DNA from: an uncultured Collinsella sp.
Lineage (GTDB): Bacteria; Actinomycetota; Coriobacteriia; Coriobacteriales; Coriobacteriaceae
Assembly (NCBI GenBank): GCA_900549195.1
Contig: URNK01000058.1
Span: 1 to 10,050 of the forward strand
DNA length: 10,050 nucleotides
Direction: 5' to 3'
Shown here: in pieces, positions 1 through 6,781 of the stretch
How positions within the stretch are numbered: position 1 is the stretch's first letter
Layout of the letters: each line of letters begins with the position of its first letter
Program-made: the position numbers and the translations under genes
The notes under the pieces: generated by a model
Seen by the model: only the letters and a program-made list of their open reading frames with translations
The model's database searches: none
Told to the model about the DNA's origin: nothing

Positions 1-47
1 GAGATGAGCGCTAGTCTCGTGGGCTCGGAGATGTGTATAAGAGACAG
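1..47 (+). other. Illumina Nextera i7 adapter, left end (artefact)
   Basis: Bases 29-47 read AGATGTGTATAAGAGACAG, the Nextera transposon mosaic end. Bases 14-28 are the GTCTCGTGGGCTCGG part of the i7-side adapter. Bases 6-13 (GAGCGCTA) sit where the i7 index belongs, and 1-5 (GAGAT) match the end of the P7 primer. This is untrimmed library sequence carried into the assembly, not genome. Read as protein it gives the well-known spurious peptide MSASLVGSEMCIRDR on the plus strand, so any coding call starting here should be dropped. Genomic DNA begins at about 48. The reverse complement of 5-47 recurs at 10008-10050. Confidence 0.98.
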
Positions 48-312
48 GCGAGATAAAGATGGCGCTATCATGGCCGTCGGCGAGCACGCGATCAAAGAGC
101 GCCTTGAACTCGCCGGCGCTCGGCTGCGAGGTGTGCGGCAGCTGCTCGGAGCCGGCCATGCAGGCGACGTACTCCTCGGCGGTGATCTGCACCTGGTCGA
201 GCAGGTCCTCACCTTCGATAATTACATGCAGCGGAATCACGTAAATGCCGAGCTCTTGGGCGCGGGCGGGGGAGATGTCCGACGTGGAGTCGGTTATGAT
301 GGCAAAAGACAT
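48..312 (-). CDS. DegV-family fatty-acid-binding protein, N-terminal fragment
   Basis: This partial gene reads leftward from ATG 312-310 into the adapter; 88 genomic codons remain of a family usually about 280 residues long. The visible protein begins MSFAIITDSTSDIS, the typical DegV start. Residues 61-65 are TSQPS, the conserved loop whose Thr helps hold the fatty-acid carboxylate in DegV proteins. Residues 22-34 (GIYVIPLHVIIEG) match the second strand and turn of the fold. DegV proteins bind fatty acids; in Gram-positive bacteria, FakB members present them to the kinase FakA. Whether this copy is a FakB cannot be told from the fragment. A ribosome site GAAAGGTG (complement of 318-325) lies 5 bases before the start. 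Beyond base 48 the frame stays open through the adapter and adds a false tail containing VSYTHLRAHET. It is divergent from the HAD gene at 463. Confidence 0.9.
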
Positions 313-368
313 AATTGCACCTTTCGTTGGGGCGCTTGCGCGCCGCCTTCTGAGAGCAAAGTGCGACA

Positions 369-397
369 AGTATAGTGGAGTCGTTCCACATTGCCAG
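369..397 (-). promoter_or_regulatory. Probable sigma-70-type promoter for degV-like gene
   Basis: On the minus strand, TATACT (complement of 369-374, five of six bases of the -10 consensus) lies 17 bases downstream of CTGGCA (complement of 392-397, four of six of TTGACA). It is about 57 bases upstream of the start codon at 312. Spacing and position fit a vegetative promoter firing leftward. No equally clear promoter is visible for the divergent gene at 463. Confidence 0.55.
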
Positions 398-404
398 CTT
401 TATT

Positions 405-420
405 TGTTGAATAGTCAACA
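405..420. promoter_or_regulatory. Palindrome in divergent spacer, possible operator
   Basis: TGTTGA (405-410) and TCAACA (415-420) form a perfect 6-base inverted repeat around ATAG. It lies just upstream of the degV-side -35 element and about 45 bases before the HAD start at 463, so a protein bound here could affect both directions. There is no T-run, so it does not look like a terminator. No regulator family can be assigned from the sequence. The rest of the 313-462 spacer shows only the minus-strand promoter and the two ribosome sites. Confidence 0.3.
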
Positions 421-462
421 GTTTGAAGTGTAAGTGTAGAAATCACCAACTGGGGAAGAGGG

Positions 463-1131
463 ATGCCGATGGAGGCGCTGGAGATATGCAGACGGCCGAT
501 TGTGCTGTTCGATTTTGACGGCACGGTGGCAGATACGGGCCGGGCGGTGATGACCTCGACGCGCAAGACGCTGGCTGCGCGCGGGTTTTCTGAGGCGCAG
601 ATGGGTGACCTGCGCCGCATGATCGGGCCGCCCCTGTGGAAGAGCTTCCACGACTTTTACGGCTTTTCCCGCGAGGAGTCGCTTGTGGTGGCCGACGAGT
701 ACCGTGCCTTTTTTGATGAGCTGGGGCCGGAGGAGTACCCCGTGTTCGATGGGATTCCCGAGCTGCTGGATGGGTTGACCGCCCAGGGCAAGCGTATGGC
801 CGTGGCGACGTCGCGCATGGAGGCGAAGTGCATCGATATGGTGCATGAGCTGGGGCTTTGCCAGTTCGAAGCCGTGGTTGGCATGAATCCGCCGCAGGGG
901 CGCGAGACCAAGGCAGATTCGGTTCGCGATGCGCTGGCGGCCCTGGGTGCGGCGGCCGACGAGGCCGTGATGATCGGCGACCGCTTTAACGATGTGGAGG
1001 GCGCGCACGCGATGGGTGTGCCGTGTATCGGCATCTATTCGGGCGCGGCGGCGCTGGGGGAGCACGAGGCCGCGGGTGCCGATGCGGTGGTGCACTCGGT
1101 GGCCGAGCTTGCTAAACTTTTCGCTATATAA
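463..1131 (+). CDS. HAD-superfamily hydrolase, phosphoglycolate-phosphatase-like
   Basis: A 222-residue soluble phosphatase of the haloacid dehalogenase superfamily. All four HAD motifs are present: DFDGT at 17-21 (nucleophile Asp17, general acid Asp19), Thr116 in VATSR, Lys150 in ETKADS, and GDRFND at 172-177 with Mg-binding acids Asp173 and Asp177. An alpha-helical cap lies between motifs I and II (about 25-100) and contains IGPPLWKSF at 54-62, a stretch typical of Gph/PGP-type members that dephosphorylate 2-phosphoglycolate or related small phosphate esters. The exact substrate cannot be read from sequence; pyrophosphatase or nucleotidase activity is also known among close relatives. The ATG at 463 is preceded by a purine-rich ribosome site (452-460). 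A second in-frame ATG at 469 is possible. The peptidase gene starts 54 bases after its stop and may share its transcript. Confidence 0.88.
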   Translation: MPMEALEICRRPIVLFDFDGTVADTGRAVMTSTRKTLAARGFSEAQMGDLRRMIGPPLWKSFHDFYGFSREESLVVADEYRAFFDELGPEEYPVFDGIPELLDGLTAQGKRMAVATSRMEAKCIDMVHELGLCQFEAVVGMNPPQGRETKADSVRDALAALGAAADEAVMIGDRFNDVEGAHAMGVPCIGIYSGAAALGEHEAAGADAVVHSVAELAKLFAI

Positions 1132-1142
1132 GTATGTGATGT

Positions 1143-1166
1143 GAGGGGCGGGCACGCTCGCCCCTC
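1143..1166 (+). other. GC-rich hairpin between HAD and peptidase genes
   Basis: GAGGGGCG (1143-1150) pairs with CGCCCCTC (1159-1166) across an 8-base loop. No T-run follows (ATTGGTAAGG instead), so it is unlikely to be a standalone intrinsic terminator. It may stabilise the upstream message end or weaken read-through into the peptidase gene. The ribosome site of the next gene starts only 6 bases later and is left unpaired. Confidence 0.45.
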
Positions 1167-1185
1167 ATTGGTAAGGAGGTCGTCC

Positions 1186-2622
1186 ATGAATCAGGTGGAG
1201 CAGAGCGTCGCTGAGTATGTCGACGAGGTCTGGGAAGATGTCGTCGCCGATATCGAGCAGCTGGTGAGTTATCCGTCCGTAGCCGTTGCTGCCGACGCAG
1301 AGCCCGGTGCGCCGTTTGGCCGCCCGGTCCGTGATGCGCTCGATTGCGCGCTCGGCATTGCGCAGAAGCTCGGCTACCAGACGAGCGACGACGAGGGCTA
1401 TGTGGGCATTGCCGATATCCCTGGCCGCGGCGACAAGCAGCTCGCGACCATCTGCCACGTGGACGTGGTTCCCGCCGGTCCCGGTTGGAACACCGACCCG
1501 TTTGCGATGGAGCGCCGAGAGGGCTGGCTGCTCGGTCGCGGCGTAATCGACGACAAGGGCCCGGCGGTGCTGTCGCTCTACGCCGGCGCCTATCTGCTCA
1601 AGCACGGCATTACCCCGCGCTATACCTTCCGCGCGCTGCTGGGATGCGATGAGGAAGTGGGTATGTCCGACGTTCACCATTATCTGGAGAACCACGCGAA
1701 CCCCGACTTTCTGTTTACGCCCGATGCCGAGTTCCCGGTCTGCAATGCCGAGAAGGGCCAGTTTGGGGCGACGTTTGTGAGCCCCAAGATCGACGGCGGG
1801 CGCATTGTGTCCTGGAGCGGCGCCGAAGCGAGCAACGCCATTCCGTCGCAGTCTATCTGCGAGCTTGCGATTGCCGCCGATGAGCTGCCGGCGCCTGTTG
1901 AGAACGCCGACCGCCTGGAGATTACGGCGCTCGAGAACGGCCATGCCCAGATTTTTGCGCACGGTATTGGTGGCCATGCTTCGATGCCCGAGGGGACGAT
2001 CAACGCCGTCGGCCTGATCGTGACGTACCTGCGCGAGGCCGAGGACGCGTTTGGTGCGCGCGACGAGCGCCTGCTGACGCCTGCCGAGCACGAGTTCGTC
2101 AAGTTCTTGGCCTTTGTGCATGCGGACGCCTATGGTCGCGGCTTGGGCATCGATGCGACGAGCGCGGCGTTTGGCCCGCTCACGTGCAACCCCGGCGTCA
2201 TCCGCGTGGTGGATGGCCACATTGAGCAGGTCATCGACGTGCGTTTCCCCGACAGCACGAGCGCCGATACCATCTGCGAGCAGCTCGAGCCGCTCGTGGG
2301 CCGCTTTGGTGTGACGTATCTCGTGGGTCGTACCAAGGTGCCGTTCTCAGTTTCGGCCGACGACCCGGCCGTGAAGGCGCTGATTGACACCTATAACGAG
2401 TTTACGGGCAAGCATGCCGAGCCCTTTGCCATGGGCGGCGGCACGTACGCGCGCAACTTTGCCCGCGCCGTCTCGTTTGGCCCCGAGGAGACCGGCCTGG
2501 AGCTGCCCGCATGGGGCGGCCAGATGCACGGCCCCAACGAGTGCGCCAACGAGGAACAGCTCAAGCAGGCGCTCAAGATCTATATCGTGGCGATCTTAAG
2601 GCTCAACGAGCTCGAGCTTTAA
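1186..2622 (+). CDS. pepV: M20 family dipeptidase (PepV/Sapep type)
   Basis: A 478-residue cytosolic zinc metallopeptidase expected to hydrolyse dipeptides during peptide use. The M20 active site is visible in order: His91 and Asp93 in CHVDVV, Asp122/Asp123 in IDDKG (bridging ligand), Glu156-Glu157 in CDEEVG (catalytic base plus ligand), Asp180 in TPDAEFP, and His448 in QMHGPNE. GGHASMPEG at 262-270 lies in the lid domain and supplies the conserved His264. The wording around these residues (PGWNTDPF, GRGVIDDKGP, PDAEFPVCNAEKG) matches the PepV/Sapep group rather than the ArgE or DapE branches, and the length fits. The start is ATG 1186, because AAGGAGGT at 1173-1180 precedes it by 5 bases. 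An upstream in-frame start would put the 1143-1166 hairpin and this ribosome site inside the gene. The unit ends at the terminator starting at 2645. Confidence 0.9.
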   Translation: MNQVEQSVAEYVDEVWEDVVADIEQLVSYPSVAVAADAEPGAPFGRPVRDALDCALGIAQKLGYQTSDDEGYVGIADIPGRGDKQLATICHVDVVPAGPGWNTDPFAMERREGWLLGRGVIDDKGPAVLSLYAGAYLLKHGITPRYTFRALLGCDEEVGMSDVHHYLENHANPDFLFTPDAEFPVCNAEKGQFGATFVSPKIDGGRIVSWSGAEASNAIPSQSICELAIAADELPAPVENADRLEITALENGHAQIFAHGIGGHASMPEGTINAVGLIVTYLREAEDAFGARDERLLTPAEHEFVKFLAFVHADAYGRGLGIDATSAAFGPLTCNPGVIRVVDGHIEQVIDVRFPDSTSADTICEQLEPLVGRFGVTYLVGRTKVPFSVSADDPAVKALIDTYNEFTGKHAEPFAMGGGTYARNFARAVSFGPEETGLELPAWGGQMHGPNECANEEQLKQALKIYIVAILRLNELEL

Positions 2623-2644
2623 GGTTGCGGCGTTTTGCCAATCT

Positions 2645-2720
2645 AAGTTGCGGTGGAATAGTTCCTAGAATCGGCTGCCTAACAGCCAAACAGGAACTAT
2701 TTCACCGCAACTTCTTTTTT
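2645..2720 (+). terminator. Long intrinsic terminator with nested hairpin
   Basis: The arm 2645-2666 pairs with 2692-2713 over 22 positions. The only exception to Watson-Crick pairing is G2656 opposite T2702, which pairs as G-U in plus-strand RNA. Six T residues follow (2715-2720). The 25-base loop holds a second hairpin, GGCTG (2673-2677) with CAGCC (2683-2687). The T-run on only one side and the G-U pair both point to termination of rightward transcripts from the peptidase gene. The stem is longer than usual for a simple terminator, so it may also belong to a dispersed palindromic repeat family. Confidence 0.85.
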
Positions 2721-2743
2721 ATCGGTGTAAAAGGCGGGCCATG

Positions 2744-2774
2744 CTTGTCAGCGGGATTGTTATTCGTTTGTAAA
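2744..2774 (+). promoter_or_regulatory. Candidate promoter and Pho-type direct repeats upstream of pstS
   Basis: Three TTGTNA units, TTGTCA (2745-2750), TTGTTA (2757-2762) and TTGTAA (2768-2773), are spaced 12 and 11 bases apart. PhoB and PhoP phosphate regulators bind direct repeats with about 11-base spacing, so the spacing suits a phosphate operon. The same stretch can be read as a promoter: TTGTCA as -35 (five of six) with TGTAAA (2769-2774, four of six) after 18 bases. The match to any one species' Pho box is not strong. Assigning it to phosphate control is inference from position and spacing. Confidence 0.35.
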
Positions 2775-2799
2775 GCCGAGCCGCGCTTGCGGTAAGGGT

Positions 2800-2817
2800 C
2801 TATCAGATGCCTGTAAG
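2800..2817 (+). promoter_or_regulatory. Second candidate Pho-box-like repeat
   Basis: CTATCA (2800-2805) and CTGTAA (2811-2816) are exactly 11 bases apart, resembling the E. coli Pho box layout of two CTGTCA-like units with a short A/T spacer. It lies about 100 bases upstream of the pstS start. No good -10 element follows at the usual distance, so it could be an auxiliary site for the upstream promoter or chance. Confidence 0.3.
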
Positions 2818-2874
2818 AAACCGCAGTTGGCGCGGACGTTGCCCGGTCGGGGCCGTATCTTTCCACACAGCAAA

Positions 2875-2891
2875 GCGGGCGGGGTGCCCGC
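2875..2891 (+). other. Short hairpin in the pstS leader
   Basis: GCGGGC (2875-2880) pairs with GCCCGC (2886-2891) across GGGGT. It ends 14 bases before the pstS ribosome site at 2906-2913 and has no T-run, so it is a leader structure rather than a terminator. A role in translation or message stability is possible but not shown. Confidence 0.35.
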
Positions 2892-2916
2892 GAGTCGCAT
2901 GTATGAAAGGAAGATC

Positions 2917-3855
2917 ATGCTCGATCAGGCTTATTCTCGTCGTCAGTTCCTCGGCCTCGCTGGTGGTCTTGCCAGCATCGTCGGCCTCGGTCTCGTTGGT
3001 TGCGGTGGCGCAGGCGCTTCCAACGCTGCCGACAAGGGTAGCGCCGCTGCTGCCGAGTCCGTCTCCGGTGAGGTGACCTACGACGGTGCCTCCTCGTTCC
3101 AGGCTCTCGTCGAGGCTGCTGCCGAGAAGTTCATGGATGCCAACCCCGACGTCTCCATCTCCGGTTCGGGCAACGGTTCGGGCAAGGGCCTTACCGCTGT
3201 TGCCGCCGGCACCGTCACCATCGGTAACTCCGACGTCTTCGCCGAGTCCAAGCTCGAGGCCGATCAGGTCAAGAACCTCGTCGACCACGAGGTCGCCGTC
3301 GTGGGCATGGGCCCCGTCGTCTCCAAGAACGTGACGGTCGACGATCTGTCCTTCGAGCAGCTCAAGGGCATCTTCTCCGGCCAGATCACCAACTGGAAGG
3401 AGGTCGGCGGCGACGACGCCACCATCGTCGTCCTCAACCGCAAGGCCGGCTCCGGTACCCGCGCTACCTTTGAGGCCGCCGTCTTTGGCGACGAGGCCGT
3501 CGACTTTAAGGGCGACGCCGAGCTCGACAAGTCCGGCGATGTCCAGACTCAGATGGCCAGCACCGACAACGCCATCTCCTACCTGGACTTCTCGCACTTC
3601 GATGACTCCAAGTTCAACGCCATCAAGGTCGAGGACGTCGAGCCCAAGAGCAAGAATGTCACCGACGACTCCTTCAAGATCTGGGCGACCGAGCACATGT
3701 ACTGCTCCAAGGACGCCGACGAGGCTACCAAGGCCTTCCTGGAGTTCATGCTTTCCGACGACGTCCAGGGCAAGCTCGTCGAGGAGCAGGGCTTTATTCC
3801 CGTCTCTGCCATGAAGGTCGTCAAGGACGCCAGCGGCAAGGTCTCTGCTAAATAA
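2917..3855 (+). CDS. pstS: Phosphate ABC transporter substrate-binding lipoprotein PstS
   Basis: A 312-residue extracellular phosphate-binding protein that delivers phosphate to the PstCA channel. The N-terminus carries a twin-arginine motif SRRQFLG (residues 7-13), a hydrophobic stretch (about 14-27) and a lipobox LVGC with Cys29. This predicts Tat export followed by lipid anchoring on the outer face of the membrane. A Gly/Ala/Ser linker (30-50) follows. Ligand loops of the PstS family are recognisable: GASSF (57-61), GSGNGSGKG (83-91), GNSD (103-106) and RKAGSGTR (175-182). ATG 2917 is chosen because AAAGGAAG (2906-2913) sits just upstream and the signal peptide then starts correctly; in-frame starts at 2827 and 2899 lack a good ribosome site. 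Codons are almost uniformly C-ending, more so than in the flanking genes, suggesting high expression. pstC begins 25 bases downstream. Confidence 0.93.
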   Translation: MLDQAYSRRQFLGLAGGLASIVGLGLVGCGGAGASNAADKGSAAAAESVSGEVTYDGASSFQALVEAAAEKFMDANPDVSISGSGNGSGKGLTAVAAGTVTIGNSDVFAESKLEADQVKNLVDHEVAVVGMGPVVSKNVTVDDLSFEQLKGIFSGQITNWKEVGGDDATIVVLNRKAGSGTRATFEAAVFGDEAVDFKGDAELDKSGDVQTQMASTDNAISYLDFSHFDDSKFNAIKVEDVEPKSKNVTDDSFKIWATEHMYCSKDADEATKAFLEFMLSDDVQGKLVEEQGFIPVSAMKVVKDASGKVSAK

Positions 3856-3880
3856 GTAATCGCCCCCGGAAAGGTTTGCA

Positions 3881-4789
3881 ATGGCAAAACAGCTGCCAAA
3901 GCGCGACCTTGAGAACGTGGGCCTGGGCGTCACGGGCGCGTGCGTAGCGCTCGTGACGCTTGTCGTTGCCGCGCTCATCTTTATGGTCGCCCAAAAGGGC
4001 CTCTCGGCTTTTCTCAAGGACGGCGTTTCGGTCGTCGAGTTCTTCACCGGCACCAAGTGGGACCTGGCCAACACAGCCGAAAACGGCCTGCCCTATACCA
4101 GCGCCCTGCCCCTGATCGTCACCTCGTTTGCGGTCATGGTGCTCTCCACGCTCATCGCGCTGCCCATCGCCATCGGCTCTGCCATCTTTGCGGTCGAGAT
4201 CCAGCCTAAGTTTGGCTCCAAGGTCTTTCAGCCGCTTATTGAGCTTTTGACCGGCATTCCCTCGGTCGTCTTTGGCCTGATCGGTTTTCACGTGGTCGTC
4301 GGCCTTATGAAGAGTGTTTTCCATGTGAGCACGGGCCTGGGTATCCTGCCCGGCGCCGTCGTGCTGGCTGTCATGATCCTGCCGACGATGACCACGCTTT
4401 CGGTCGATGGCCTGCGCGCCGTGCCCGACAGCTACCGCCAGGGTTCGCTCGCGCTGGGCTACACCCGCTGGCAGACCATCTGGCACGTGGTGCTCAAGTC
4501 CGCCATGCCGTCGCTCATGACCGCGGTCATTCTTGGCATGACCCGCGCCTTTGGCGAGACGCTCGCCGTGCGCATGGTTATCGGCGGTATCGAGGCCATG
4601 CCGACGTCGCTGCTGTCGCCGGCTTCGACCATCACCACCACGCTCACCACGTCCATGGCGGTCTATGCTGAGGGCTCGGCCCAGGACGATGTTCTGTGGG
4701 CGCTCGGCCTGCTGCTGATGGGCATGAGCCTCATCTTCATCCTGATTATCCACCTCATCGGCCGCAAGGGGGCGAAGGCTCGTGGCTAG
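3881..4789 (+). CDS. pstC: Phosphate ABC transporter permease PstC
   Basis: A 302-residue integral membrane protein forming one half of the phosphate channel. About six membrane segments are visible, near residues 16-37, 75-105, 118-142, 152-173, 212-235 and 270-294. The large outside loop after the first segment (about 38-74) is usual for PstC. The cytoplasmic EAA loop that docks on the ATPase is at about 176-200 (DGLRAVPDSYRQGSLALGYT), and TRAFGETLAV at 221-230 is a conserved stretch of the family. PstC is distinguished from PstA by its position after pstS and by its ELLTGIPSVVFGLIGF segment (121-136). The start follows a GGAAAGG ribosome site (3868-3874). The last 8 bases overlap pstA, implying coupled translation. 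Confidence 0.93.
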   Translation: MAKQLPKRDLENVGLGVTGACVALVTLVVAALIFMVAQKGLSAFLKDGVSVVEFFTGTKWDLANTAENGLPYTSALPLIVTSFAVMVLSTLIALPIAIGSAIFAVEIQPKFGSKVFQPLIELLTGIPSVVFGLIGFHVVVGLMKSVFHVSTGLGILPGAVVLAVMILPTMTTLSVDGLRAVPDSYRQGSLALGYTRWQTIWHVVLKSAMPSLMTAVILGMTRAFGETLAVRMVIGGIEAMPTSLLSPASTITTTLTTSMAVYAEGSAQDDVLWALGLLLMGMSLIFILIIHLIGRKGAKARG

Positions 4790-5704
4790 CACGCGCATCC
4801 ATATCGACGAGGCGAGGCTCGGGCGTGTCCAAAAGCAGGACCGCTTCGCCACGGGCGTGTTGACGGCGATCGTCGCCATCGTCATGCTCATCGTCGTCTC
4901 CATGGTGGCCTATATCCTGTTCGAGGGCATCTCGACGCTGTTCCAGCCGGGCTTTCTCACGGAGCCGTCGCGCGCCAACGGAACGCAGGGCGGCGTGCTC
5001 TACCAGCTGTTCGACTCGTTCTACCTGCTGCTGATCACCCTGATCATCTCGGTGCCCATCAGCCTGGGCGGAGCGGTCTTTTTGGTTGAGTACGCGCCGG
5101 ACGGACTCATCCGCGACATCGCCTCCACCGCCATCGAGACGTTGTCCTCGCTGCCTTCCATCGTCGTCGGCATGTTCGGTTTTCTGGTGTTCTCGGTGCA
5201 GCTGGGCTGGAAGTACTCCATCATCTCCGGCGCCGTCGCGCTCACCATGTTCAACATCCCCATCCTGGTGCGCGTGATCCAGCAGGCGCTCGAGGACGTG
5301 CCGCAGGCCCAGCGCGATGCGTGCCTGGCCATGGGCCTCACTCGCTGGGAGGCCACGCTGCACATCCTGATCCCCGAGGCCATGCCTGCCATCGTGACGG
5401 GCATCGTGCTTTCGGCCGGTCGCGTGTTTGGCGAGGCCGCAGCACTGCTTTTTACCTCGGGTATGAGCTCGCCGGTTCGCCTGAACTTCTTGAGCTTTAA
5501 CCTGTCGAGCCCCACCTGCGCTTGGAACGTGTTCCGTCCCGGCGAGTCGCTCGCCGTGCACATCTACAAGATCTATGGCGAGGGCAGCCCCGAGGCCCAG
5601 CAGATTGTTTGGGGCACCGCGGCGCTGCTGATGATTTGCGTGCTGCTGTTTAACGTAGTCGCCCGTATCGTGGGCAAGCAACTGGCAAGAAGGATGACGG
5701 CCGA

Positions 5705-5708
<4 letters not shown>
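4782..5708 (+). CDS. pstA: Phosphate ABC transporter permease PstA
   Basis: A 308-residue integral membrane protein, the second half of the phosphate channel. Predicted membrane segments lie near 22-48, 75-102, 117-140, 145-168, 201-224 and 274-297. The EAA coupling loop is at about 169-195 (ALEDVPQAQRDACLAMGLTR), and SLPSIVVGMFGF at 123-134 is the conserved core helix. The likely start is GTG at 4782, which lies inside the end of pstC and has G-rich sequence (GGGGGCG) just upstream. No nearby in-frame ATG keeps the N-terminal cytoplasmic segment. Its stop codon overlaps the pstB start in an ATGA arrangement (5705-5708), a usual sign of translational coupling and fixed subunit ratios. Confidence 0.92.
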
Positions 5709-6577
<869 letters not shown>

Positions 6578-6595
6578 TCCGGGACATGCTTGAGG

Positions 6596-6621
6596 CCCGC
6601 GGCGGCCACGGTTGCCGCGGG
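6596..6621 (+). other. GC-rich hairpin after pstB
   Basis: CCCGCGGC (6596-6603) pairs perfectly with GCCGCGGG (6614-6621) across a 10-base loop. No T-run follows, so alone it is not a full intrinsic terminator. It sits 18 bases after the pstB stop and just before the stronger terminator at 6635. It may protect the operon's 3' end from exonucleases. Confidence 0.5.
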
Positions 6622-6634
6622 ACTGATTGGAGAA

Positions 6635-6669
6635 GCGGGTCATCTCTTGTGGGAGATGGCCCGCCTTTT
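6635..6669 (+). terminator. Intrinsic terminator of the pst operon
   Basis: A 12-base stem, 6635-6646 with 6653-6664, closes a 6-base loop. All pairs are Watson-Crick except T6640 with G6659, a G-U pair in plus-strand RNA. Four T residues (6666-6669) follow after one base. Orientation and position fit termination of the pstSCAB transcript. Confidence 0.8.
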
Positions 6670-6686
6670 ACTCTGCGACCGAAACG

Positions 6687-6721
6687 ACCACCACAAAGGG
6701 GACAGGCGCCTTCGTGGTGGT
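6687..6721. repeat. Imperfect inverted repeat upstream of the ABC-F gene
   Basis: ACCACCAC (6687-6694) pairs with GTGGTGGT (6714-6721). After one mismatch, AAGG (6696-6699) pairs with CCTT (6709-6712). No T-run follows on the plus strand. The loop contains GGGGACAGGCGCC-like sequence similar in composition to the GGCACCTGGGGAC stretch at 9435-9447. It could be a short dispersed intergenic repeat, a bidirectional terminator remnant or an operator for the promoter just downstream. Confidence 0.45.
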
Positions 6722-6737
6722 TTGGGGTGGGGCTCGC

Positions 6738-6746
6738 TGCTATCAT
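6738..6746 (+). promoter_or_regulatory. Candidate extended -10 promoter for the ABC-F gene
   Basis: TGC followed by TATCAT (6741-6746) forms an extended -10 element with five of six bases of TATAAT. No convincing -35 lies upstream, which extended -10 promoters can tolerate. It is 35 bases before the ATG at 6782 and downstream of the pst terminator, so the ABC-F gene and its HAD neighbour would form a separate unit. Confidence 0.45.
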
Positions 6747-6781
6747 GGACAACGTTGAATTTCTACGAAGGAGCAGGGCAT

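Noticed and set aside
4..375. A 123-codon plus-strand open frame starting in the adapter
   Set aside because: Its first residues are pure adapter translation and the rest is antisense to the DegV fragment.
1165..2220. A 351-codon minus-strand open frame over the dipeptidase gene
   Set aside because: It is antisense to the M20 zinc-site motifs, has no plausible ribosome site and its product is Arg/Ala-rich without domains.
6590..6781. An upstream in-frame extension of the ABC-F gene adding 64 residues
   Set aside because: It spans the pst terminator and the inverted repeat. The ABC domain starts right after ATG 6782, which has AAGGAG at the right distance.
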